A program made the position numbers and the translations under genes. The notes under the pieces were generated by a model. It ran no database searches. It had not been told where the DNA came from and saw only the letters and a list, made by a program, of their open reading frames with translations. A DNA stretch of 64,000 nucleotides from Aliiroseovarius halocynthiae (GTDB lineage Bacteria > Pseudomonadota > Alphaproteobacteria > Rhodobacterales > Rhodobacteraceae). Of this stretch, positions 1 to 7,905 are shown piece after piece (position 1 is the stretch's first letter; every line of letters begins with the position of its first letter). The stretch covers positions 1 through 64,000 of the forward strand of contig NZ_ML660021.1 of the NCBI RefSeq assembly GCF_007004645.1, written 5' to 3'.

Positions 1-2
1 TG

Positions 3-440
3 CTGCGGAAGCTGAAGAAAGCCAATCGCAAGCTAAGCCGTGACGAACTCATTCAGCTTGTCGAAAACAACGATAAGAAGCGCTTCACTCAGTCCGAGGA
101 CGGCTTGTGGATCAGGGCAGCTCAAGGTCACTCAGTCAATGTGGACTTGGGCCTAGAACCGCGACGTCCACCTGACGAGCTATACCACGGCACAGCCAGC
201 GCAAATCTGGATGCAATATTCTCAGACGGACTAAACCCTGGGCGTCGTCATCAAGTTCACCTCTCTTTGGATCCTGACACGGCTAAACGCGTCGGCCAAA
301 GACACGGAAAACCTGTTGTTCTAATAGTCGAGGCGCAACGAATGTTTGAGGACGGGTTTCTGTTCTACTGCGCCGACAACGGCGTTTGGCTCACTGACAA
401 AGTGCCAGCAGTCTACTTGGGATTCGGGAAAACTGCATAG
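3..440 (+). CDS. kptA: RNA 2'-phosphotransferase (Tpt1/KptA family), 5' end outside the window
   Basis: This enzyme transfers an internal RNA 2'-phosphate to NAD+, as in the last step of fungal tRNA splicing; its bacterial role is unclear. The reading frame is open from base 3, so the N-terminus lies before the window; 145 residues are visible. Family hallmarks seen are IRAAQGHSV (the RxxQGHS active-site block), YHGT, the RHQVHLS segment with further NAD+/phosphate contacts, and a C-terminal VWLTDKVPAVYLG. An internal TTG at 105 is not the start, because the conserved DELIQLVENND-type region lies upstream of it in the same frame. The gene lies outside the 49-bp repeat at 622, so it belongs to the host chromosome and not to the mobile element. 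Confidence 0.88.
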   Translation: MRKLKKANRKLSRDELIQLVENNDKKRFTQSEDGLWIRAAQGHSVNVDLGLEPRRPPDELYHGTASANLDAIFSDGLNPGRRHQVHLSLDPDTAKRVGQRHGKPVVLIVEAQRMFEDGFLFYCADNGVWLTDKVPAVYLGFGKTA

Positions 441-621
441 AAACCAGAGCAGCTTGCAAATGGGCAGCTATGAACACTGTTTTTGTCTGAATTCTATCGA
501 GAGTGCCTAAATCTGCGGTGCTCACAAAATTCGCGATGTGCAAAATCCACTGATCTGCGCTAAAAAGCGACAGACTCCTGTCGAAAGAGACAAACTTCGT
601 GTCATCTTTCATTAAGATGAA

Positions 622-670
622 AGTGGTGAGCCGTGAAGGATTCGAACCTTCGACCCACTGATTAAAAGTC
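622..670. repeat. attL: 49-bp direct repeat of the tRNA-Lys 3' half
   Basis: This 49-bp stretch is identical to 13127-13175, which covers the 3' end, T-arm and anticodon region of the intact tRNA-Lys. Sequence diverges immediately on both sides. The 5' half of the tRNA is missing here, so this copy is the duplicated attachment core left by site-specific integration and not a second tRNA gene. It marks the left end of the mobile element. Confidence 0.93.
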
Positions 671-788
671 TCTGGGCTCACTGTTTTCTTGGAATTTCAC
701 CGGGTTGCTTCAAGTATCACATAACCTTGTTATAAATGGATAAAGTGCATATCTTACTTGCATGGGTTTGCATGGGGTTTCAGTTTCC

Positions 789-808
789 GTGGTAGCCTGG
801 TGGTAGCC
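789..808 (+). repeat. tandem GTGGTAGCC pair inside the left end (candidate integrase arm site)
   Basis: The 20-bp sequence GTGGTAGCCTGGTGGTAGCC contains two copies of GTGGTAGCC. The same arrangement, with one base changed, is at 13061-13080 just inside the right end, in the same orientation. Paired direct repeats flanking the two cores of an integrative element are typical of arm-type binding sites for the N-terminal domain of a tyrosine recombinase, or of sites for an excisionase. The function is inferred from position only. Confidence 0.6.
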
Positions 809-824
809 AAGATAGGGGAATGCC

Positions 825-2096
825 ATGACTGACAAGGTGAAGCTAACCAAGCGGTCGGTGGACGCGCTCAAGCCCAGCGAAAAGCGCTTCGTGGCGTGGG
901 ATGCCGAGATTTCCGGCTTTGGTGTCCGTGTGGCTCCCTCTGGGCGGAAAACCTACGTTCTGAAATATCGTGTTGGCGGGGGCCGATCGGGCCGGGTGCG
1001 CTGGGCGGTGATCGGCGCTCATGGAACGCTAACACCGGATCAGGCACGGGAAACCGCGCGGCGCTGGGCATCAGACGTAGCAGCCGGGGGCGATCCGGCG
1101 GGTGCAAAGGCAGAATGGCGCAGCGCGCCCACCGTGAGCGATTTGCTTGACCTGTATCTGACTGACCATGTGGGAAAGAAGAACAAGGGCAGCACCGCCA
1201 AGAATGCTGCCTTGCTGGTGGACAATGTTATCCGCCCAGCGCTGGGGCGGTTTAAGGTCGCTGACGTGACTGTTGGTGATGTGGCACGGTTTCACAACGC
1301 GAACGCAAAGACACCGTATCAGGCCAATCGGGCGCTTGCCGCCTTATCCAAAGCCTTTGGGCTTGCTGAGGTCTGGGGAATGCGTCCGGATGGGTCGAAC
1401 CCGTGTAAAAAGGTTGAACGCTTCAAGGAACAGTCACGCGAACGCTTTTTGTCTGGTGCTGAGTTTCAGCGGCTGGGTGAAGTCCTGGCACAGGCTGAGC
1501 GGGAACCGCTGCGCATTGCCGTTGCCGATGGCAAGGAACGCCTAACAAAGGTGAACCCTCAGGCAATCCGGGCTATCCGCCTGTTGATTTTCACGGGGGC
1601 ACGAGTGGGTGAAATCCTTGGTCTTCGGTGGGAACACATCGACTCGGGCAATGGCCGCGCCAACCTGCCGGATTCCAAGACCGGCAAGAAGGCAATCCAA
1701 CTTCCAGCCCCAGCGCTTGAGGTGTTGGCGGCGGCTGACCGCCCAGAAGATGGCAAAGGCTACGTAATCCGGGGTGGGGATGGATCTGACCCAGAGGTGC
1801 CGCTTGTGAACATCAAGGGGCCGTGGGGTGCAATCCGTCAGACTGCAGGGCTAGATGATGTGCGCCCGCATGATCTTCGTCACGCTTTTGCATCGATCGC
1901 GGTAGCAGGTGGTTTGTCCTTGCCCATGATTGGGGCGCTGCTGGGCCACCGCGAGACCCGCACAACGCAACGCTACGCGCATTTGTCGGATGATCCACAA
2001 CGCGCGGCTGCTGACTTGATTGCTGGCCGGATTTCCGACGCGATGCGCGGGCCGGAAAGCGGCGCTGAGGTGGTTCCACTGCGAAAAGGTCGTTAG
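825..2096 (+). CDS. tyrosine recombinase/integrase of the tRNA-Lys element
   Basis: This site-specific recombinase presumably integrates and excises the element at tRNA-Lys. The 423-residue protein has an N-terminal arm-binding domain of the DUF4102 type (roughly residues 5-90, with the ISGFGVRVAPSGRKTY block), a SAM-like core-binding domain (about 105-200) and the catalytic domain. Catalytic residues are visible as Arg in TGARVGEILGLRW, the HDLRH box, the histidine of LLGHRE and the tyrosine of TQRYAHL, so the enzyme looks intact. The ATG is preceded by AGGGGA at a normal distance. The gene lies 154 bp inside attL and reads into the element, at the end away from the intact tRNA. Confidence 0.95.
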   Translation: MTDKVKLTKRSVDALKPSEKRFVAWDAEISGFGVRVAPSGRKTYVLKYRVGGGRSGRVRWAVIGAHGTLTPDQARETARRWASDVAAGGDPAGAKAEWRSAPTVSDLLDLYLTDHVGKKNKGSTAKNAALLVDNVIRPALGRFKVADVTVGDVARFHNANAKTPYQANRALAALSKAFGLAEVWGMRPDGSNPCKKVERFKEQSRERFLSGAEFQRLGEVLAQAEREPLRIAVADGKERLTKVNPQAIRAIRLLIFTGARVGEILGLRWEHIDSGNGRANLPDSKTGKKAIQLPAPALEVLAAADRPEDGKGYVIRGGDGSDPEVPLVNIKGPWGAIRQTAGLDDVRPHDLRHAFASIAVAGGLSLPMIGALLGHRETRTTQRYAHLSDDPQRAAADLIAGRISDAMRGPESGAEVVPLRKGR

Positions 2097-2132
2097 ACGT
2101 GTTCTTGTGTGTGAGAACATCAAGAGGGCAGC

Positions 2133-2336
2133 ATGAGAAAGCCAAATCCAAGGGAGCAAAAAGTGCTCCGAGGGTTTGCCGGAACCCCTGAGCCATGGGG
2201 GCTCTTTGTCGGTGCGGGCAAGGTTACTTTGGATAGCTTGCTTGCTGAAGGCTGGGTCAGGCCCAACACTGATCCGAATTATCCGGCTGATTACTATGAA
2301 ATCACGCCAGAGGGCGAACAGGCAGCTTACCTTTAA
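2133..2336 (+). CDS. small protein of unknown function
   Basis: This 67-residue reading frame begins 36 bp after the integrase stop, with GAGGGCAGC in front of the ATG as ribosome binding site. The C-terminal half (LLAEGWVRPN through YYEITPEGEQAA) resembles the recognition-helix/wing end of winged-helix proteins, where a GW...YxITxxG pattern is common. No function is assigned. Its position next to the integrase would suit an excision or regulatory accessory factor, but that is inference. Confidence 0.55.
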   Translation: MRKPNPREQKVLRGFAGTPEPWGLFVGAGKVTLDSLLAEGWVRPNTDPNYPADYYEITPEGEQAAYL

Positions 2337-2426
2337 GGTTGGATTCGCGATACAAAAGCCCACCATATCTTGTGCTTGGCGGGTGTCGCATCTGGCTTTT
2401 TGATACTCCTGTATACACCCAAAATT

Positions 2427-2534
2427 CCTGTAACTTTGTAACTTTGTTACGAATGCCCGTAACCGCCAGAAATTACTTGATAAATCAGGTAACAAAAACG
2501 GACGCTACAAGTAACAGCTTTTTGGTTTTGTTAC
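2427..2534. repeat. GTAAC/GTTAC iteron cluster A (candidate replication or regulator site)
   Basis: Seven GTAAC or GTTAC pentamers lie at 2430, 2438, 2446, 2459, 2489, 2511 and 2530. The first three are spaced by exactly 8 bp (GTAACTTT units). Bases 2427-2450 are the exact inverted copy of 12836-12859 in cluster B near the other end of the element. The cluster is in a non-coding stretch. An eighth GTTAC is at 2709. Confidence 0.7.
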
Positions 2535-2690
2535 GTTTTCCGATGCCTTTGTGTTTATCACGGCAACTGGGTGCAATCTGGCGTGGTTTAGGCTCTTTGT
2601 CGGTGCGCCACAAAAAACCACTAAAATCGCCCGTTGACGGCGGTATCGTCCAGAGTTGGCGGCACAAGATGTTGTGTTTCGTTGATTTTC

Positions 2691-2704
2691 GCCCAGCGCT
2701 GGGC
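2691..2704. repeat. perfect 14-bp palindrome GCCCAGCGCTGGGC
   Basis: This is one of two exact copies of the palindrome; the other is at 3654-3667. Both are intergenic and bracket the orphan gene at 2809-3612. Half of the palindrome, GCCCAGCGC, recurs at 14 further places in the element, mostly inside genes. Bases 2337-2808 otherwise hold iteron cluster A and no convincing gene. Confidence 0.85.
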
Positions 2705-2808
2705 GTATGTTACATCTGGGCGGCTAGGTTTAGCGGCTGAACAGTCGGATATCGCACCCGGCCCGCCGCCCGTTTTGCAATGTGCGAGCGCCTGGCGAGG
2801 GCAGCAAG

Positions 2809-3612
2809 ATGCTGAAGTCTATAGACCGTGACCAATCGTTCCTATTAGGCGCAAATGCGCTATATTTGAATCGCTTCAATTTCTTGATCCAGTACGGTGC
2901 CACGCCTCCGGGTTGTCGCGGGCACCTGCGAGGCCTAGACTCAGATGATTTCCATAGTTTTGATAAATTGCGCTCATTCATTTGTTGGCCGGGTCTTATC
3001 GATGATCGGATAGAAGACCCATTTGAGCCATTCGCCAAATTCCCGCAGCACAATGAAGAACTCAAAGCCTTGATCAAGTCGGATGCAGACGTGGCGCGGG
3101 TGGCGCTTAAAGATCTGGCGTTCGATCGAAGTGAGTTGGAGCGCATAGAGCAAGCCAATAAAGATGGCATGGATCGTCTTGACTGGATGCGACCAATTTG
3201 CCGTTGGTCTCCATGTGAGGTAATTTGGACTGCTCGTCATATCGTGGTCGATTACCTCTCTGAGGGAGCAGGTGCTGACGCGGTTGATATCACCAACCTC
3301 AATGGCATATCCGAAGCGCCTGCCAAAGTGGATTGGATGCTGGCGGCAGAGTCTCTTAGCGAATGGAAACGGACACCTGCCAGAAATGGCCCAGCTATCA
3401 AGGAAGCTGTTCGCCGTGTCGTGGATGGCGATGAGGCAAACGCCCATGCCTCTGCGTTACGTCTTGTGCGAGAGTTGGGCTGGGGGCCTAGAGGATCTGC
3501 AAAAAAGGGGCAGATAGTTGCGGCATCCGAAAATGCGGCGAAAGATGCAATATACTTGCCTGCGAGCAAGATATTGAAATCTTTGGAAGACAACGGACTT
3601 TTTCAAAAGTAA
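2809..3612 (+). CDS. hypothetical protein of the mobile element
   Basis: This 267-residue protein is not recognised. The start is the ATG at 2809 (MLKSIDRDQSF), which has GAGGGCAGC in front, the same ribosome binding site as the small gene at 2133; an upstream ATG at 2782 would put that site inside the gene. The N-terminal half is rich in aromatic residues and tryptophan (SFICWPGLIDDRIEDPF, CRWSPCEVIW). The C-terminal third is helical and Lys/Ala-rich. No signal peptide, membrane segment or nucleotide-binding motif is seen. It stands alone between the integrase pair and the alpA-primase operon, with a GCCCAGCGCTGGGC palindrome on each side. Confidence 0.7.
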   Translation: MLKSIDRDQSFLLGANALYLNRFNFLIQYGATPPGCRGHLRGLDSDDFHSFDKLRSFICWPGLIDDRIEDPFEPFAKFPQHNEELKALIKSDADVARVALKDLAFDRSELERIEQANKDGMDRLDWMRPICRWSPCEVIWTARHIVVDYLSEGAGADAVDITNLNGISEAPAKVDWMLAAESLSEWKRTPARNGPAIKEAVRRVVDGDEANAHASALRLVRELGWGPRGSAKKGQIVAASENAAKDAIYLPASKILKSLEDNGLFQK

Positions 3613-3653
3613 CCACATTTTTACTTACTAGTTTCCAAACCTTCCCAAATGAC

Positions 3654-3667
3654 GCCCAGCGCTGGGC
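3654..3667. repeat. perfect 14-bp palindrome GCCCAGCGCTGGGC (second copy)
   Basis: Identical to 2691-2704. It lies 41 bp after the stop of the orphan gene and 45 bp before the AlpA-like start, so it could be part of the control region of the replication operon. Confidence 0.85.
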
Positions 3668-3676
3668 AAGCGCAGA

Positions 3677-3708
3677 TTGCACTCACATTGAAACGAAATG
3701 GAGTGCAA
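3677..3708 (+). promoter_or_regulatory. inverted repeat overlapping the alpA ribosome binding site
   Basis: TTGCACTC (3677-3684) and GAGTGCAA (3701-3708) form an exact 8-bp inverted repeat with a 16-bp spacer. The right arm takes in GAG of the GGAG ribosome binding site of the AlpA-like gene. It could be an operator for an auto-regulator, or a hairpin that hides the ribosome binding site. Neither role is shown by the sequence alone. Confidence 0.5.
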
Positions 3709-3712
3709 GAAT

Positions 3713-3925
3713 ATGCAAGAAAATGATGCTGATAAGCTGCTGACGCGGGCCGAGGTCGAAGCTCGCTTTGGTTTGTCGCGGCGCTTTCTTGAGGTTGCTG
3801 CGGTTAAAGGGGACGGCCCAACAATGGTCCGCTTGGGGCGTGCTGTCCGCTATCGAGTGCAAGATGTGCGGGAATGGATCGAGGCGCGTCGTGTGGCCTC
3901 CACCTCTCAGGAGGTCGGCCAATGA
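3713..3925 (+). CDS. AlpA-like helix-turn-helix regulator
   Basis: This is a 70-residue MerR-like/excisionase-type DNA-binding protein. The LLTRAEVEARFGLSRRFLEVAAVKGDGP helix-turn-helix is followed by VRLGRAVRYRVQDVREWIEARR, the usual wing and closing helix of AlpA/Xis proteins. The start at 3713 has GGAG 9 bp upstream; an ATG at 3698 lacks a suitable site. In satellites of the P4 and PICMI kind, AlpA activates excision or replication genes. Here it is the first gene of a tightly packed operon that includes primase and helicase, which suits that role. Confidence 0.85.
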   Translation: MQENDADKLLTRAEVEARFGLSRRFLEVAAVKGDGPTMVRLGRAVRYRVQDVREWIEARRVASTSQEVGQ

Positions 3926-4128
3926 AGCGCGAAGTTGAAGGCTGGGACGGGGTTCCGCTGCGCAAGCACGTCGAAAACGCCCAACAAACTGCGACTGATG
4001 CACAACAGGTGGCCAGTGATGCGCGAGACCTAGCGGAGGTATGCTGCGATGAGCAAGCCACCCTTTCGGCCCGGTTGGGAGAGATCGAGCGTCGCCTTGC
4101 CGCCTTTGAAGGGGGGAGCGAGGCATGA
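3922..4128 (+). CDS. small coiled-coil protein
   Basis: This 68-residue protein starts at an ATG that overlaps the AlpA stop (ATGA), which indicates translational coupling. From about residue 18 it is Ala/Gln/Glu-rich with a heptad-like pattern (ENAQQTATDAQQVASDARDLAE) and ends in a second helix (LSARLGEIERRLAAFEGG). No family is recognised. Coupling to the primase genes suggests an accessory replication role or a structural small protein. Confidence 0.65.
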   Translation: MKREVEGWDGVPLRKHVENAQQTATDAQQVASDARDLAEVCCDEQATLSARLGEIERRLAAFEGGSEA

Positions 4129-4382
4129 ATGCGAACCGTAAACCTGCAGAGATTCTGAAGGCTCCAAACGGTTGCCTGACGTTTTCGCGGGCTGACCAAG
4201 CCCAGCACGCCCGTCTCGACCTGTCACGACATGACCTCGCCACTCTGGAAAAGGTGGGTTTTGCCGTTGATGCTTTGAACCGCTGGCATGCGTTCGTGCA
4301 ATCTGTCGAGCAAGTTGAAAGCCTTATCAGCAGATATGAGCAAGCCACCCTTCCGGTTCTCGGGGGTGCGCAAGATGACTGA
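4125..4382 (+). CDS. small hypothetical protein of the replication operon
   Basis: This 85-residue helical protein starts at an ATG overlapping the previous stop (ATGA). No motif is recognised; the middle (ADQAQHARLDLSRHDLATLEKVGFAVDALNRW) looks like a helical pair. Its end overlaps the primase start by 8 bp, so the series alpA, coiled-coil, this gene, primase and helicase is read as one operon. Confidence 0.65.
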   Translation: MNANRKPAEILKAPNGCLTFSRADQAQHARLDLSRHDLATLEKVGFAVDALNRWHAFVQSVEQVESLISRYEQATLPVLGGAQDD

Positions 4383-5286
4383 GGCAAGAAATGTGGTGCA
4401 GGCGCTGGGCGGCGAGTGGAAAGGCAACACCGGACTCGCACCCTGCCCGATATGCCAGTCAGAAGGGCGGCGGGATCAGCGTGGCTTGAGCGTGAAGGAT
4501 TCGGGCGGGCGGACGCTGTTGACGTGTCATAAGTCAGGTTGCCCAGCGCCTGATATCTTCACGGAATTGCGCGGGCGCGGGATTGTGCAGGGCAATGGGC
4601 ATAGCATCCAGCGTTCACCCGCTGATATCCAACGCGAAAAAGCGGAGCGCCGCAAAAAGCGAGAAAGGACGTGGGCCTATTGCTATGACTTGTTCTCACA
4701 TGCAGTGCCCATAACGGGAACCCTGGCTGAGGTGTACCTAGAAGGGCGCGGAATTAAAGCGCAATGGCACAAGATGCGCCATACACTGCGCTATCACCCA
4801 GCACTGCCGCATACTGGAACAAAGCAAAAGCTGCCCGCCATGATCGCGCGTCTGCGCGGGCCAGATGGCCGCGCTACTGGTCTGCACCGCACGTATCTGA
4901 AGCCCGATGGATCGGGCAAAGCTGATCTGCCGGGCGGCGCTAAGCTTATGCTTGGAAGCTGCGGGGGTAGTGCAGTGCGCTTCGGGCCAGATCGCCCGGT
5001 GATCGCGCTTGCTGAGGGAATAGAGACCGCTCTGAGCATTGGTGTTGCGTCGCGGCTGACTGTTTGGGCCACATTAAGCACAAGCGGGATGAAAGGTTTG
5101 ATCCTGCCCCCACCACCAGTTGCTGAGGTTGTGGTTATCGCGGCTGACCATGACTCGGCGGGGTTACTGGCGGCTGAAGAAACGGCCTTGAGGTTGGAAG
5201 CCGAGGGCCGTGCGGTCTCAATCATCACACCCCAAGCAGAAGGTATGGACTTCAATGATGTGCTCCGAGGTGGTGCACATGGGTAA
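4375..5286 (+). CDS. zinc-finger/Toprim primase
   Basis: This is a 303-residue DNA primase-like protein that would prime replication of the excised element. The N-terminal zinc finger uses Cys24, Cys27, Cys51 and Cys56 (CPIC ... CHKSGC). The C-terminal Toprim-type domain (from about residue 205) shows IALAEGIETALSIG with its glutamate, then VVIAADHDSAG with the acidic pair, and DFNDVL near the end. This is the arrangement of virE/DUF7146-Toprim primases of phages and plasmids. The start at 4375 follows GGGGG and overlaps the previous gene; upstream ATGs would lie inside that gene. It overlaps the helicase gene by 8 bp. Confidence 0.88.
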   Translation: MTEARNVVQALGGEWKGNTGLAPCPICQSEGRRDQRGLSVKDSGGRTLLTCHKSGCPAPDIFTELRGRGIVQGNGHSIQRSPADIQREKAERRKKRERTWAYCYDLFSHAVPITGTLAEVYLEGRGIKAQWHKMRHTLRYHPALPHTGTKQKLPAMIARLRGPDGRATGLHRTYLKPDGSGKADLPGGAKLMLGSCGGSAVRFGPDRPVIALAEGIETALSIGVASRLTVWATLSTSGMKGLILPPPPVAEVVVIAADHDSAGLLAAEETALRLEAEGRAVSIITPQAEGMDFNDVLRGGAHG

Positions 5287-7135
5287 GGAAGAAATCAAAA
5301 ACGCGATCGATGGCGCAGTAGAGGACGCCAAGTCGAAGGCCAATTCGGGCGCTGGGCGGAACGGAAAGGCCCAGCGCAAAAAGACCAAACGGCCCTTTCC
5401 GTTCAAGGTGGACGAAAATGGCGTTTGGCGACGGGTTGAACGTGAAACCGATGATGGCAGCAAGCGCACAACTTGGCAGCGCTGGGGCAGTGAATTGCGC
5501 GTCATGGCACTCACCCGGAATGATGAGGGCGAAGACTGGGGGCGGCTACTTGAAGTCGTGGACCGTGACGGGGTACGCCACCTCTGGGCAATGCCAGCGG
5601 CGCTTCTGGCTGGATCTGGTGATCCCCTGAGAGGGGAATTGTTTCGCTTGGGTTTTGAGCTTGAGCCGCGCAGGGATGCCAAGGCATGGCTGTTGGAATA
5701 TCTGATATCAGCAGACCCTGAAAAGCGCGCACGGTGTGTTTCCCGCGTTGGATGGCACGGCGAAACATTTGTGCTGCCAGATGGTCCTATAGGCGCAGCC
5801 GAGGGCGGTGAAGAGGTCATTCTGCAATCGGCAGAAAAGCCTGATCATGCCTTTAATGTCGCGGGCACCCTCGAAGAATGGAAAACACAGGTCGCAGCCC
5901 CGGCGCTGGGCAATTCGCGCTTGGTGCTGGCCATATCTGCGGCATTCGCCGCGCCGTTGTTGGCGCTACTGGGCGATGAGGGCGGCGGGTTTCATTTTCG
6001 GGGTGCATCATCCTCCGGCAAGTCAACGGCTCTGACGGTTGCTGGATCGGTCTGGGGCGGTGGCGGGACGCGCGGATTTGTCCGACAATGGCGGGCCACG
6101 GATAACGCGCTGGAAAGCGTAGCTGCGCTGTCATGTGACGCCCTTCTGTGCCTCGATGAGCTGTCACAGGTTGATGCCAAAGCCGCAGGGTCTGCTGCCT
6201 ACATGCTTGCCAATGGCAAAGGTAAGGCCCGCGCTGGGCGCGAGGGTCAAGCTCGCAAAGTGCTGGAATGGCGTGTCCTGTTTCTGTCCAATGGCGAAAT
6301 CGCCCTTGAGGACAAGATCAAAGAAGGTGGCGGGCGCATTGCGGCTGGAATGGAGGTAAGGGTTGTCGATCTACGGGCAGATGCAGGCGCAGGTATGGGG
6401 ATCTTCGAAGACACCCATGAGGCCGCTGACCCAGCCAGTTTCGCCCAGCGCCTAAAGAAGGGTGCAAATAGCTTCTACGGGACGCCGGGGCGCGCTTTTT
6501 TGGCTGGGTTGGTCAATGACTTGGCGGGACACCGTGAAGGGCTGGCAGCGCTTCGTAAGTCCTTCATGGATACCTCTTTGCCACAGGGATCTGATGGGCA
6601 AGTGCGCCGCGTGGCGGATCGCTTCGCTCTGGTGGCTGCGGCGGGTGAGTTGGCAACAAATATCGGTTTGACGGGGTGGCCCGCTGGTGCTGCGCTCAGC
6701 GCCACCCAGCGCTGCTTTCAAGACTGGTTGTCCGAGCGTGGCGGGGTTGGGTCTAGCGAGGTGGCAGAAGCCAAGCGACGCATAGCTGAGGTGCTGCAGC
6801 TACATGGTGCCAGTCGGTTCCAGAAATGGGCGAAAAGCAGCTCTGATCGGATGGTGATCACCAATCGAATGGGGTTCGTGAAAATCGAAGGCGATCCAGA
6901 TATTGAGGAAACAGAAAGCACCTACTTTTTCATGGTGCAGCCCCTCAAACAGGAATTGGCGGGCCTCGATTTTCGGACAGTGGTTTCGGAGCTAGTCGCC
7001 TCTGGCGTTATTGTCGATCAGGATGGCAAGCCAAACAAGGTGTTCCATGTGTCCAGTGGTGGTGGAAAGCACCGCCTATATCAGATCGATCGCGACAAGC
7101 TGAACGCAGAACTTGGAACGGACGATGCCTCGTAA
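5279..7135 (+). CDS. DUF927-domain helicase-like ATPase
   Basis: This 618-residue protein carries a DUF927 domain (about residues 60-400), a family of superfamily III-like helicases usually paired with a Toprim primase in satellites, prophages and plasmids. The Walker A is RGASSSGKST in FHFRGASSSGKSTALTVAG, and the Walker B is DALLCLDEL. An SF3-like sensor asparagine is visible in VLFLSNGE. The N-terminal 35 residues are Lys-rich and probably flexible. The C-terminal part (from about 480) reads like a winged domain ending in VFHVSSGGGKHRLYQID. The start at 5279 has GAGGTGG upstream and overlaps the primase stop. With the primase it forms a complete replication module. Confidence 0.88.
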   Translation: MGKEEIKNAIDGAVEDAKSKANSGAGRNGKAQRKKTKRPFPFKVDENGVWRRVERETDDGSKRTTWQRWGSELRVMALTRNDEGEDWGRLLEVVDRDGVRHLWAMPAALLAGSGDPLRGELFRLGFELEPRRDAKAWLLEYLISADPEKRARCVSRVGWHGETFVLPDGPIGAAEGGEEVILQSAEKPDHAFNVAGTLEEWKTQVAAPALGNSRLVLAISAAFAAPLLALLGDEGGGFHFRGASSSGKSTALTVAGSVWGGGGTRGFVRQWRATDNALESVAALSCDALLCLDELSQVDAKAAGSAAYMLANGKGKARAGREGQARKVLEWRVLFLSNGEIALEDKIKEGGGRIAAGMEVRVVDLRADAGAGMGIFEDTHEAADPASFAQRLKKGANSFYGTPGRAFLAGLVNDLAGHREGLAALRKSFMDTSLPQGSDGQVRRVADRFALVAAAGELATNIGLTGWPAGAALSATQRCFQDWLSERGGVGSSEVAEAKRRIAEVLQLHGASRFQKWAKSSSDRMVITNRMGFVKIEGDPDIEETESTYFFMVQPLKQELAGLDFRTVVSELVASGVIVDQDGKPNKVFHVSSGGGKHRLYQIDRDKLNAELGTDDAS

Positions 7136-7349
7136 GCCTGACTGGGACGCGCTGGGCAAGCTTTTCGCTCCGTCCCTTGATAGCCAGCCCGGCGCCTCAG
7201 AGGGTGACACTGTGAGGTATCTTGGTGAACCCATGCCGAAATGGCTTGCCCTAGATCTTATGCGAGAGCGGGCTGCTATCTATGAGTATGAGGCTGGCAT
7301 GTCACGTGATGAGGCAGAGGCTAAAGCGCGGAAGGCGCTAGAAAAATAA
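7125..7349 (+). CDS. small protein closing the replication operon
   Basis: This 74-residue protein overlaps the end of the DUF927 gene by 11 bp; the ATG at 7125 (MPRKPDWD) is the likely start. The second half (MRERAAIYEYEAGMSRDEAEAKARKALEK) is a helix of a type often found at the C-termini of small phage and plasmid proteins. Function unknown. It is followed directly by a hairpin terminator. Confidence 0.65.
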   Translation: MPRKPDWDALGKLFAPSLDSQPGASEGDTVRYLGEPMPKWLALDLMRERAAIYEYEAGMSRDEAEAKARKALEK

Positions 7350-7384
7350 AGCCCCGCAGGACTTGGTATCGTCTTAGCGGGGCT
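7350..7384 (+). terminator. hairpin terminator after the replication operon
   Basis: AGCCCCGC (7350-7357) pairs with GCGGGGCT (7377-7384) across a 19-base loop. It starts right after the last stop codon of the operon. There is no clear T-run, so efficiency is uncertain. The terminator at 12149 uses nearly the same stem. Confidence 0.6.
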
Positions 7385-7905
7385 ACCACTGGTGTGGTTT
7401 TGAGGCTCAACGCTGGGCGCGAGCTGACAAGGAACATATAGGGTAGAAAACCTATAACGTCAACTTAACGCAGCGCTATAGTGCGGAATATCAGGCGATC
7501 ATGCAGTTCGATCCCACATGGTTGTGGGCCCGATCCTACTAAGGCAGGGCGTACAACCATTTCGCAGTAAGCGGTGCAAAACACCCTACTCACAAGGTCT
7601 TCCAGCTTCAAAATACCAAGCGTATATTGGCGGTACGCCAATTTGGAAGCGAATCTGGGCAGAATCGGCCCATTGCGGACGTTCGCACAGTTTTGGTCAG
7701 CTTCCCGAAAGCTGCCATTGCGATCACATGTGTCAAATACAACGTGAGGCGGGCTCTGTGGACAAACACTGATGGATCCTCCTAACAACTGGAGAGAAGT
7801 TGGGTTTTAGGTCATGAACTTTCCATTCAGTTCTCACTCACGCGTGGTAGACTGGAAGCCGACGTGGTTGACGGCAATATCTAATGTTATGATCGTTTGA
7901 GAGAT
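7385..7905. other. non-coding stretch before the TPR-nuclease gene
   Basis: No convincing gene is seen in these 520 bp. Two overlapping open frames (7518-7772 on plus, 7465-7788 on minus) lack good ribosome binding sites and family features. The only element motif is a weak variant, CGCTGGGCG, at 7411-7419. The region probably holds the promoter of the TPR-nuclease gene and perhaps the left junction of a cargo insertion. Confidence 0.4.

Noticed and set aside
391-681. Minus-strand open frame of 96 codons over the left attachment site
   Set aside because: Its N-terminal part is a translated tRNA-Lys fragment (NQWVEGSNPSRL is the usual false protein from tRNA genes); there is no ribosome binding site.
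7465-7788. Overlapping frames on both strands before the TPR-nuclease gene
   Set aside because: Neither has a ribosome binding site or protein-like features; treated as non-coding.
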